DNA of 64,000 nt from Curtobacterium sp. L6-1 (lineage in GTDB: Bacteria > Actinomycetota > Actinomycetes > Actinomycetales > Microbacteriaceae). A program made the translations under genes and the position numbers. The stretch is from positions 1,054,001 through 1,118,000 of the forward strand of contig NZ_CP076544.1 of NCBI RefSeq assembly GCF_018885305.1, given 5' to 3'. The notes beneath the pieces are model-generated. The model searched no databases, had not been told where the DNA came from, and worked only from the letters and a program-made list of their open reading frames with translations. Of the stretch, positions 8,677-15,526 are shown one piece after another (the stretch's first letter is position 1; each line of letters opens with the position of its first letter).

Positions 8677-9164
8677 CAGCGGCGACCCCACACCCGCGAC
8701 CGGTCGCCGTTGCGCTGCCAGTCCTCCTGCGCCCGCTGTGCCTGGTCGCGGAGCCGCTCCTGCTCGGCGCGGTAGGCCTGGGCGCGGGCCTCTTCCTGCT
8801 CCTCGCGCAGGTGCGGGTCGACCGCGTCGTACAGCTCGACGGCCCCGCCCGGACGGACGACGTCGCCGCCGGTCCGGTTGCCCGCGTTCGCGAGCACGAC
8901 GGCCACCCACGGCACGATGGCCGCCGCGACGATGGGGAGGACGGCGATCCAGCTGTGCCACGCGCTCCAGATCAGCACCGCCGCGACGAAGCAGACGACG
9001 CGGAAGGCCATCTGCCAGACGTAGCGGGACAACCGGTGGGCCCGGTCGATCTCCGGGTTGTCCGGGAGGGTGGTGATGTTCTGCGAGGACACCGGGCGGT
9101 CCGTCTCGGGTTCCGGGCTCGTTCGCTGGAGCTGGATGCGCTGCGTGCTCTTGGTGCGGTTCAT
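8676..9164 (-). CDS. DUF3099-type small membrane protein
   Basis: The product is 162 residues with a polar N terminus, two adjacent membrane segments (about residues 52-92: MAFRVVCFVAAVLIWSAW and IAVLPIVAAAIVPWVAVVLAN), and a highly charged coiled C terminus rich in Glu, Gln and Arg. This matches the actinobacterial DUF3099 group; the function is unknown. The ATG at 9164 has GGAGAC upstream. It is the first gene of a three-gene unit with the small cysteine protein and SURF1, each overlapping the next, and is divergent from fabG. Confidence 0.82.
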   Translation of the reverse strand: MNRTKSTQRIQLQRTSPEPETDRPVSSQNITTLPDNPEIDRAHRLSRYVWQMAFRVVCFVAAVLIWSAWHSWIAVLPIVAAAIVPWVAVVLANAGNRTGGDVVRPGGAVELYDAVDPHLREEQEEARAQAYRAEQERLRDQAQRAQEDWQRNGDRSRVWGRR

Positions 9165-9261
9165 GCGGTGGGGTCTCCGTCTGCCGGCCTCCAGTTTACG
9201 CCCGGGGGGCGACATCGGCCGGTGCCCTGCGGAGACCGGCCGTTCGCCGCGGGCGCACCGG

Positions 9262-9267
9262 TAGGCT
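9262..9267 (+). promoter_or_regulatory. -10 box for fabG
   Basis: TAGGCT lies in the divergent interval. It predicts transcription starting near 9274 and a leader of about 56 bases before the fabG ATG. No good -35 hexamer stands out. Confidence 0.4.
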
Positions 9268-9329
9268 CGTGCGGGCGTGTTGCGGGCCCAGGCCCCAGGC
9301 GCGTGCGACCACCAGCGAACGGAGCGACC

Positions 9330-10043
9330 ATGACCACCCCCCGTACCGTCCTCATCACCGGCGGCAACCGCGGCATCGGCCACGCGCTGGCCGCCCGGTT
9401 CGTCGCCGCCGGACACCGCGTCGCCGTCACCTCGCGTTCGGGGCAGGGCGGCCCCGAGGGAGCGCTCACCGTGCAGGCCGACATCACCGACACGGCGTCG
9501 GTCGACCGGGCGTTCACCGAGGTCGAGGCGGCACTCGGACCGGTCGAGGTCCTCGTCGCGAACGCCGGCATCACGAACGACGGTCTCCTGCTCCGCATGT
9601 CGGAGGAGGACTTCACGAGCGTCATCGACACGAACCTCACCGGCACCTTCCGCGTGGTCAAGCGCGCGACGAAGGGCATGATGAAGGCGAAGTTCGGCCG
9701 CATCGTGCTCATGTCGAGCGTCGTCGGCGCCTACGGGCAGATCGGACAGGTGAACTACGCCTCGTCGAAGGCGGCCCTGGTCGGCATGGCCCGGTCGATC
9801 ACGCGGGAACTCGGCAGCCGCGGCATCACCGCGAACGTCGTGGCACCTGGCTTCATCCAGACCGACATGACCGCGGCGCTGTCCGAGGACCTGCAGGCCG
9901 AGTTCAAGAAGGCGATCCCCGCGGCCCGGTACGGCAGCGTGGACGATGTGGCCGACGCCACGCTGTTCCTGGCGGGGGACGGCGCCGGCTACGTCTCGGG
10001 TGCGGTCATCCCGGTCGACGGCGGTCTCGGCATGGGGCACTGA
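9330..10043 (+). CDS. fabG: 3-oxoacyl-[acyl-carrier-protein] reductase FabG-type short-chain dehydrogenase
   Basis: This 237-residue short-chain dehydrogenase probably reduces 3-oxoacyl-ACP with NADPH in fatty acid elongation. It has the cofactor motif TGGNRGIG at residues 10-17, the NAG motif (VANAGIT), catalytic Ser in VLMSSVVG, and the YASSK motif (Tyr-x3-Lys). The C-terminal ending SGAVIPVDGGLGMGH is typical of FabG. The start is supported by GGAGCGACC. FabG-like enzymes are numerous in these genomes; the typical actinobacterial neighbour inhA/fabI is not in the window, so it could be a paralogue with another acyl substrate. Confidence 0.85.
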   Translation: MTTPRTVLITGGNRGIGHALAARFVAAGHRVAVTSRSGQGGPEGALTVQADITDTASVDRAFTEVEAALGPVEVLVANAGITNDGLLLRMSEEDFTSVIDTNLTGTFRVVKRATKGMMKAKFGRIVLMSSVVGAYGQIGQVNYASSKAALVGMARSITRELGSRGITANVVAPGFIQTDMTAALSEDLQAEFKKAIPAARYGSVDDVADATLFLAGDGAGYVSGAVIPVDGGLGMGH

Positions 10044-10074
10044 GCGGCCGGACACGCACGACCGCGGCTCGGCC

Positions 10075-10713
10075 TCAGCCCCGCAGTCCGAGCGCCGCGA
10101 GCACGACGGACAGGTCGCGGTCGACGACCGCCACGTCAGCCTGCGCGCGCACGAGGGGCTTCGCGTCGAACGCCACGGCCAACGCCGCCACGCCCATCAT
10201 CGCGAGGTCGTTCGCACCGTCGCCCACCGCGACCGTGTGGGCCGGGTCCACACCGTCGGCCGTCGCCCACTCCCGGAGGGCGACCGCCTTGGCGGCCGCG
10301 TCGACGACGTCGCCGAGCACCCGCCCGGTGAGCACGCCGTCGCGCACCTCGAGACGGTTCGCGCGGCAGTGGTCGAGCCCCAGGGCGTCCGCGAACGGGT
10401 CGAGGACCTCGTTGAAGCCGCCGGAGACCACGCCGACCGTGCCGCCGGCGGCGTGCACCCCGCGGACCAGTTCGTCGGCACCGCGCGTGACGCGGACGAC
10501 CCGCTGGGCGCGCGCGAAGACCTCGGTCGGGAGGCCCGCCAGCGTCGCCACCCGCTCCCGGAGGCTCTCGGCGAAGTCGATCTCGCCGCGCATGGCGCGC
10601 TCCGTGACCGCCTGGACTCGGAGCCGGGTCCCGGCGGCGTCTGCGAGGAGCTCGATGACCTCGTCCTCGAGCAGGGTGGAGTCGGCATCGAGGACGACGA
10701 GGAAGCGCGGCAC
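10075..10713 (-). CDS. serB: Phosphoserine phosphatase SerB
   Basis: SerB hydrolyses phosphoserine in the last step of serine synthesis. The 212-residue HAD-superfamily product has the nucleophile motif DADST at residues 9-13, a small cap domain, and the late acidic motif VGDGANDLAMM, which distinguishes SerB from other HAD phosphatases. The GTG at 10713 is supported by the sequence TACCGT six bases upstream (10720-10725), which would make the message leaderless. It lacks the N-terminal ACT domains found in some actinobacterial SerB proteins. It is downstream of glgC on the same strand, but a hairpin lies between them. Confidence 0.9.
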   Translation of the reverse strand: MPRFLVVLDADSTLLEDEVIELLADAAGTRLRVQAVTERAMRGEIDFAESLRERVATLAGLPTEVFARAQRVVRVTRGADELVRGVHAAGGTVGVVSGGFNEVLDPFADALGLDHCRANRLEVRDGVLTGRVLGDVVDAAAKAVALREWATADGVDPAHTVAVGDGANDLAMMGVAALAVAFDAKPLVRAQADVAVVDRDLSVVLAALGLRG

Positions 10714-10719
10714 CCGACC

Positions 10720-10725
10720 ACGGTA
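10720..10725 (-). promoter_or_regulatory. -10 box of a leaderless serB transcript
   Basis: On the minus strand TACCGT is followed by six bases and then the GTG start, so the predicted first base of the mRNA is the start codon. Confidence 0.45.
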
Positions 10726-10754
10726 GCGGGACGTCGACCCGTGTGACGGCGGAC

Positions 10755-10800
10755 GCACGAGGACCCCGTCTCCCGGGGCCGGGTGACGGGGTCCTCGTGC
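10755..10800. terminator. Hairpin terminator after glgC
   Basis: GCACGAGGACCCCGTC pairs with GACGGGGTCCTCGTGC across a 14-base loop. It lies just past the glgC stop on the minus strand and upstream of serB, so it should separate the two transcripts. Confidence 0.75.
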
Positions 10801-10817
10801 GTGACGGACGGGTCGGG

Positions 10818-12059
10818 TCAGGCCTCGACCCGGACGCCCTTGCCGACGACGGTGATGCCGGAGTCGGTGACGGTGAAGCCGCGGGCCTCGTCGGCTTCGC
10901 GGTCGAGGCCGACCGACGCGCCCGGCTCGAGGACGACGTCCTTGTCGAGGATGGCCCGGTTCACGATCGCACCGGCGCCGATGGTCGCGCGCTCGAACAC
11001 GATCGAGTCGAGCACCTTCGCCTGCGAGTCGATCGTCGCCCACGGCCCGATGACGCTGCGCTCGACCTGGGCTCCGGAGAGCAGGCAGCCGAGGGAGACG
11101 ATGGAGTCGACGGTCGCGCCGGTGTTGCCGTTCGCGTCGCGGACGAACTTCGCCGGGGGCAGGTTCGTCTGCTGGTTGAAGATCGGCCAGTCCTGGTTGT
11201 ACAGGTTGAACACGGGCACGGGGGCGATGAGGTCCATGTGCGCGTCGAAGAACGAGTCGATCGTGCCCACGTCGCGCCAGTAGTACTTGTCGCGGTCGTT
11301 CGACCCGGGCACCTCGTTGCGCTGCAGGTCGTACACGCCGGCGTCGCCGCGCGCGACGAAGTCGGGGATGATGTCGCCGCCCATGTCGTGGTCCGACGTC
11401 TCGACCTGGCCGTCACGCAGCACGGCGTCGACGAGCGCGTCGGCGTCGAACACGTAGTTGCCCATCGAGGCGAGCACCTCGTTCGGGGAGTCGGGCAGGC
11501 CGGTGGCGTCCTTGGGCTTCTCGAGGAACGCCTCGATGCGCGTCGGGTCCGCGTCGTCGACCTTGATGACGCCGAACTGGTCGGCCAGCTCGATCGGCTG
11601 CCGGATCGCGGCGACCGTGGCGCTGCGGCCGGAGGCGATGTGCGCCTCCACCATCTGCGAGAAGTCCATCCGGTAGACGTGGTCGGCACCGACCACGACG
11701 ACGATGTCCGGACGTTCGTCACGCATCAGGTTGAGCGACTGCAGGATCGCGTCGGCGGAGCCGGCGAACCAGCGCTTGCCGAGCCGCTGCTGCGCGGGGA
11801 CGGAGGCGACGTAGGAGCCGAGCAGCCCCTCCATGCGCCAGGTCTGTGAGACGTGCCGGTCGAGGGAGTGCGACTTGTACTGCGTCAGGACGACGATCCG
11901 CTGGAGCCCGGAGTTGACCAGGTTCGACAGCGCGAAGTCCACGAGGCGGAAGTTCCCACCGAACGGCACGGCCGGCTTCGCACGGTCTGCCGTGAGCGGC
12001 ATGAGCCGTTTCCCCTCGCCGCCGGCGAGGACGATGCCGAATACCTTCTTCGTTGCCAT
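10818..12059 (-). CDS. glgC: Glucose-1-phosphate adenylyltransferase GlgC
   Basis: GlgC makes ADP-glucose from glucose-1-phosphate and ATP, the committed step to glycogen and related alpha-glucans. The 413-residue product has the nucleotidyltransferase motif [19 protein letters not shown] from residue 13, the WFAGSADAI and [12 protein letters not shown] blocks, the EKPKD substrate motif, the [10 protein letters not shown] catalytic region, and a C-terminal left-handed beta-helix with the regulatory domain. The ATG at 12059 starts 47 bases from the divergent glgA/glgM gene. The pair is a standard actinobacterial arrangement and both share one short control region. Confidence 0.96.
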   Translation of the reverse strand: MATKKVFGIVLAGGEGKRLMPLTADRAKPAVPFGGNFRLVDFALSNLVNSGLQRIVVLTQYKSHSLDRHVSQTWRMEGLLGSYVASVPAQQRLGKRWFAGSADAILQSLNLMRDERPDIVVVVGADHVYRMDFSQMVEAHIASGRSATVAAIRQPIELADQFGVIKVDDADPTRIEAFLEKPKDATGLPDSPNEVLASMGNYVFDADALVDAVLRDGQVETSDHDMGGDIIPDFVARGDAGVYDLQRNEVPGSNDRDKYYWRDVGTIDSFFDAHMDLIAPVPVFNLYNQDWPIFNQQTNLPPAKFVRDANGNTGATVDSIVSLGCLLSGAQVERSVIGPWATIDSQAKVLDSIVFERATIGAGAIVNRAILDKDVVLEPGASVGLDREADEARGFTVTDSGITVVGKGVRVEA

Positions 12060-12094
12060 GGTGCTCACAGTAGGCGTCAGCACTGGGAAACCGT

Positions 12095-12100
12095 TACCGT
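12095..12100 (+). promoter_or_regulatory. -10 box of a leaderless glgA/glgM transcript
   Basis: TACCGT ends six bases before the GTG at 12107, placing the predicted transcription start on the start codon itself. It sits in the 47-base divergent interval with glgC. Confidence 0.45.
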
Positions 12101-12106
12101 GAACGC

Positions 12107-13303
12107 GTGCGAGTCGATCTACTGACCAGGGAGTATCCGCCAGAGGTGTACGGCGGAGCCGGAGTCCACGTTGCCCAGCTGACCGCGGCGCTGCGGTCCG
12201 GGACGGACACCGATGTCCGCGTCCGGGCGTTCGGCGGGTTCCGCGACGAGGAGGGCGTGTGGGCGTACCGGACCCCCGCCGGCCTCGAGCAGGCGAACGG
12301 TGCGCTGCAGGCACTCGGCACCGACGTGCAGATCGCCGCCGACGTCGAGGGCGCCGACCTCGTGCACTCGCACACCTGGTACGCGAACTCCGCGGGCCGG
12401 TTGGCGCAGCTGACGCACGGCATCCCGCACGTCGTCACGGCGCACAGCCTCGAGCCGCTGCGTCCGTGGAAGGCCGAGCAGCTCGGCGGCGGCTACCGCC
12501 TGTCCAGCTGGATGGAGCGCGAGGCGTTCACGAACGCCGACGGCGTCGTCGCGGTGTCGAAGGCGATGCGCGCGGACATCCTGCGCTCGTACCCGTCGAT
12601 CGACCCGGACCGCGTGAAGGTCGTCTACAACGGCATCGACATCGACGACTGGGCCCCGGACCGCGACGACGACGCCGTCCGCGCACTCGGCATCGACCCG
12701 GACCGTCCGAGCGTCGTGTTCGTCGGCCGCATCACCCGCCAGAAGGGGCTGCCGTACCTGCTCCGCGCGGTGGCGTCCCTGCCCGAGGACGTGCAGGTCG
12801 TCCTGTGCGCCGGGGCGCCCGACACACCGGAGATCCTCGCCGAGGTCACCGGGCTGGTCGAGGAGCTCCGCACCCGTCGCGACGGCGTCGTCTGGATCGA
12901 CCGGATGCTGGAGCACCGCGAGATCGTGCACGTGCTCTCGAGCGCGACCGTCTTCGTCTGCCCGTCGATCTACGAGCCGCTCGGCATCGTGAACCTCGAG
13001 GCGATGGCCTGCGGGATCCCCGTCGTGGGCACGAAGACCGGCGGCATCCCCGAGGTCGTCGCCGACGGACTGACCGGCCGCATCGTGCCGATCGACCAGG
13101 CGACCGACGGCACCGGCACCCCGACCGACCCGGAGCAGTACGTCGCCGACCTGGCCGCGACCCTCAACGAGGTGCTGGCCGACCTCGGCCTCGCGAAGCT
13201 CATGGGACGCGCCGGCCGACTGCGCGTCGAGAGCGAGTTCACCTGGGCGGCGATCGCGACGAAGACGCGCGCCGTGTACGACGAGGTCCTCGCCGGACGC
13301 TGA
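12107..13303 (+). CDS. glgA: Glycogen synthase / maltose-1-phosphate synthase (GT4, GlgA-GlgM type)
   Basis: This 398-residue GT-B glycosyltransferase of family GT4 is paired with glgC, as is Rv1212c (GlgM) in mycobacteria. It has the N-terminal donor-loop motif [12 protein letters not shown], and the conserved [24 protein letters not shown] block with the paired glutamates (about residues 289 and 297) that bind the nucleotide sugar. Family knowledge gives two possible activities: elongation of alpha-1,4-glucan from ADP-glucose, or transfer to glucose-1-phosphate to make maltose-1-phosphate for the GlgE route. Sequence alone does not decide between them. The GTG start follows a -10 box and has no ribosome binding site. 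A palindromic terminator lies 20 bases after the stop. Confidence 0.92.
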   Translation: MRVDLLTREYPPEVYGGAGVHVAQLTAALRSGTDTDVRVRAFGGFRDEEGVWAYRTPAGLEQANGALQALGTDVQIAADVEGADLVHSHTWYANSAGRLAQLTHGIPHVVTAHSLEPLRPWKAEQLGGGYRLSSWMEREAFTNADGVVAVSKAMRADILRSYPSIDPDRVKVVYNGIDIDDWAPDRDDDAVRALGIDPDRPSVVFVGRITRQKGLPYLLRAVASLPEDVQVVLCAGAPDTPEILAEVTGLVEELRTRRDGVVWIDRMLEHREIVHVLSSATVFVCPSIYEPLGIVNLEAMACGIPVVGTKTGGIPEVVADGLTGRIVPIDQATDGTGTPTDPEQYVADLAATLNEVLADLGLAKLMGRAGRLRVESEFTWAAIATKTRAVYDEVLAGR

Positions 13304-13323
13304 CGCGCCCGAGCCGACGGCCT

Positions 13324-13364
13324 GGAGGCCCGGTGCCGGTCCCCGAGACCGGCACCGGGCCTCC
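13324..13364 (+). terminator. Palindromic terminator after glgA
   Basis: The arms GGAGGCCCGGTGCCGGT and its complement enclose a seven-base loop (CCCCGAG). It is a looped member of the GGAGGCCC palindrome family, followed by TGTCCGTC. It should stop the glgA transcript before the ABC ATPase gene. Confidence 0.72.
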
Positions 13365-13461
13365 TGTCCGTCGTCGACAGGTCCGGCGCCGCCGCCGCCG
13401 ACGGCGCCGTCACCGACGCGGACCGCGCGCGGCGCTGACGGGGGAGCCGACGCCGCTCGCG

Positions 13462-13467
13462 TAGGCT
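13462..13467 (+). promoter_or_regulatory. -10 box of a leaderless ABC ATPase transcript
   Basis: TAGGCT ends six bases before the ATG at 13474, so the predicted mRNA begins at the start codon. Confidence 0.45.
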
Positions 13468-13473
13468 GACGAC

Positions 13474-14256
13474 ATGCCCTCGGTCGTGCGCTTGTCAGAC
13501 GTCTCCGTGGTCCGCAACGGGGCCACCATCCTCGACGGGATCTCGTGGGAGGTGCAGGACGACCAGCGCTGGGTGGTGCTCGGTGCGAACGGTGCCGGCA
13601 AGACCACGTTGCTGCAGGTCGCCGGCGCGCAGACCTTCCCGACCTCCGGCGAGGTCGAGGTGCTCGGCACCGAGCTGGGCGGCGCCGACCTGTTCGACCT
13701 CCGCCCGCGCATCGGCTTCGCGTCGACCGCCCTCGCACGCCGCATCCCGGTGACCGAGAAGGTCATCGACGTCGTCCTGACCGCCGCGTACTCCGTCACC
13801 GGCCGCTGGAACGAGGAGTACGAGGAGCTCGACGTCCGTCGTGCCCAGCGGGTGCTCGAGGAGTGGGGCCTCGGCTCGTTCACCGAGCGGACCTTCGGCG
13901 AGCTGAGCGACGGCGAGCAGAAGCGCGTGCAGATCGCCCGGGCCGTCATGACCGACCCCGAGGTGCTCTTCCTGGACGAGCCGGCCGCCTCGCTCGACCT
14001 CGGCGCCCGCGAGAGCCTGGTCCGCACGCTCGGCGGCTACGCGCAGAGCGAGGACTCGCCGGCGATCGTCATCGTCACCCACCACGTCGAGGAGATCCCC
14101 GCGGGCTTCACGCACGCGCTCGTGCTCGCCGACGGGCACGTGCAGGCCGCGGGGCCCATCGACGAGGTCCTGACCGCCGAGACCCTGACCACCGCCTTCG
14201 GCGTCGAGCTCACCGTGTCGAAGGACTCCGGGCGCTGGACCGCCCGGGCCGTCTGA
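13474..14256 (+). CDS. Orphan ABC transporter ATP-binding protein (YlmA/ModF-like)
   Basis: The 260-residue product is a single ABC ATPase domain. Walker A GANGAGKTT is at residues 37-45, the signature is LSDGEQKR (near 143-150, with Asp in place of the usual Gly), and Walker B is VLFLDEPAASLD followed by THHVEEIP. No permease or binding-protein gene is adjacent, which fits the stand-alone ATPase group of iron/molybdate-type sequences (YlmA, ModF-like). The role is therefore unknown; it may partner with a distant permease or act as a non-transport ATPase. No ribosome binding site precedes the start, in line with a leaderless message. Confidence 0.88.
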   Translation: MPSVVRLSDVSVVRNGATILDGISWEVQDDQRWVVLGANGAGKTTLLQVAGAQTFPTSGEVEVLGTELGGADLFDLRPRIGFASTALARRIPVTEKVIDVVLTAAYSVTGRWNEEYEELDVRRAQRVLEEWGLGSFTERTFGELSDGEQKRVQIARAVMTDPEVLFLDEPAASLDLGARESLVRTLGGYAQSEDSPAIVIVTHHVEEIPAGFTHALVLADGHVQAAGPIDEVLTAETLTTAFGVELTVSKDSGRWTARAV

Positions 14257-14297
14257 CACGCCCGGCTCCGACGCTCCCGATCGTCGCCGTCGTCTGG

Positions 14298-14303
14298 TAA
14301 CGT
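14298..14303 (+). promoter_or_regulatory. -10 box for rpmE
   Basis: TAACGT predicts a transcript start near 14310 and a leader of about 57 bases before the rpmE start codon. Confidence 0.4.
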
Positions 14304-14310
14304 GGACGGC

Positions 14311-14322
14311 TGGCGTACGCCA
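14311..14322. promoter_or_regulatory. Perfect 12-base palindrome at the rpmE transcription start
   Basis: TGGCGTACGCCA immediately follows the predicted start point, a position suited to a repressor. It does not resemble the AT-rich Zur box that often controls zinc-free L31 genes. Confidence 0.35.
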
Positions 14323-14366
14323 CCGACTTCCCATCTTCCGTCATCGCGATCCACCGAGGAATCCCC

Positions 14367-14615
14367 ATGAAGACCGACACCCACCCCGAGTACCGCGCCA
14401 TCGTCTTCCGTGACCTGGCTTCCGGTGAGACGTTCCTGACGCGTTCGACCGCGAACAGCGACAAGACCATCGAGCTCGACGGTGCGACCTACCCGGTCAT
14501 CGACGTCGAGATCTCGTCCGCCTCGCACCCGTTCTACACGGGCAAGCAGCGCATCCTCGACTCCGCCGGCCGCGTCGAGAAGTTCAACCAGCGCTTCAAG
14601 GGCTTCAGCAAGTAG
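14367..14615 (+). CDS. rpmE2: 50S ribosomal protein L31 type B (zinc-free form)
   Basis: The 82-residue product is L31 type B. It has the [11 protein letters not shown] terminus, the [10 protein letters not shown] motif and the FNQRFKGF end. None of the four zinc-binding cysteines of type A L31 is present, so this is the C-minus paralogue that replaces the zinc form when zinc is scarce. Such genes are commonly under Zur control, but no recognisable Zur box is present. The start is preceded by GAGGAA. A hairpin terminator begins 31 bases after the stop. Confidence 0.95.
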   Translation: MKTDTHPEYRAIVFRDLASGETFLTRSTANSDKTIELDGATYPVIDVEISSASHPFYTGKQRILDSAGRVEKFNQRFKGFSK

Positions 14616-14645
14616 GTCCACCGCACCCACGGGTGCCGGTACCGC

Positions 14646-14683
14646 CGAACGGGCGGTCCTCCTCCGGGAGGGCCGCCCGTTCG
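14646..14683 (+). terminator. Terminator after rpmE2
   Basis: CGAACGGGCGGTC pairs with GGCCGCCCGTTCG (one G-U pair) across a short purine-rich loop. It lies between rpmE2 and the convergent end of the Ter operon, so it may serve both directions. Confidence 0.72.
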
Positions 14684-14704
14684 TGTGTCCCGGCTCCGGT
14701 CCGG

Positions 14705-15526
14705 TCAGGCGGGTGTGCGCTCCGCTGCCACAGCGGCGGCCGCGAGCCCGATGAGCTCCTCGCCCGCGAGTACCCCCTGAGCGCTCGTGACGCGCAGGTT
14801 CGGCGCCGTCCACCCCACCGCGTGCAGCTCGCCGTGCGCGGGACGGATCGCGACGTCGGCCCACGCGAGCATCTCGCGGTCGAGCAGGGAGTCGCCGGCG
14901 GCGATCGTCCGCGTGGCCCCGATCCGCTCCGCCACCGCGGCCAGGGCCCGTTCCTTGCGGATCGGGACCGGGACGGCGTAGAGCTTGCGCCCCTGCACCG
15001 AGACCCGCCACCCGAGTGCGGCCAGATCGGCGGCGAAGGCCTCGACGGCGGTGTCCGGCAGTTCCGCGCGGTCGACGATGGCGTACACGAACAGGTCCTC
15101 GGCGCGGCGGGCGCGGAGGACGGCACCCGGGGGCAGTCCGGTCGCGAATCGCTCCTCGACCTCGGGCAGCGGCGCGGACACCGCGGTCATCTCGGTCCGG
15201 AGCGTCGCGGTCCAGTCCGCGTCGGGCTCGCCGTCGTGCAGCACGACGGCGCCGTTCGTCGTGACCGCCCACCCGGTGTCCGGCAGGGGGAGGCGGATTC
15301 GGCGGTACTGCGCGACGGTGCGGGTCGTCACGGGGACGACGACGGCCTCCGCCGCGAGGGTCGCCAGCGCGCGTTCCGCGGTGCGGGTCATGAACGACAG
15401 CGGCAGGCCCTGGTAGACCTCGGTGACGACGAGGGACGGTGCGGCCTCGTCGGGGCCGTCGAGCATGAGCGCAGCGGACGAGTACACGACGGTGCGGTCG
15501 AGGTCGAACCCGACGAGCGCGGTCAC
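14705..15526 (-). CDS. HAD-superfamily phosphatase of the Ter biosynthetic module
   Basis: This 273-residue HAD hydrolase is the last gene of the Ter operon. The nucleophile motif is DLDRT at residues 8-12, and the acidic C-terminal motif is AAGDSLLDREML near 220. An alpha/beta cap domain lies between them, as in sucrose-phosphate-phosphatase-like HAD enzymes. The GTG at 15526 overlaps the stop of the phosphoribosyltransferase gene (GTGA). In the published comparative analysis of Ter systems, a HAD phosphatase of this kind accompanies the phosphoribosyltransferases and the citrate-lyase-like enzyme, and is proposed to remove phosphate from a nucleotide-like intermediate. That pathway is predicted, not proven. 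Confidence 0.85.
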   Translation of the reverse strand: MTALVGFDLDRTVVYSSAALMLDGPDEAAPSLVVTEVYQGLPLSFMTRTAERALATLAAEAVVVPVTTRTVAQYRRIRLPLPDTGWAVTTNGAVVLHDGEPDADWTATLRTEMTAVSAPLPEVEERFATGLPPGAVLRARRAEDLFVYAIVDRAELPDTAVEAFAADLAALGWRVSVQGRKLYAVPVPIRKERALAAVAERIGATRTIAAGDSLLDREMLAWADVAIRPAHGELHAVGWTAPNLRVTSAQGVLAGEELIGLAAAAVAAERTPA

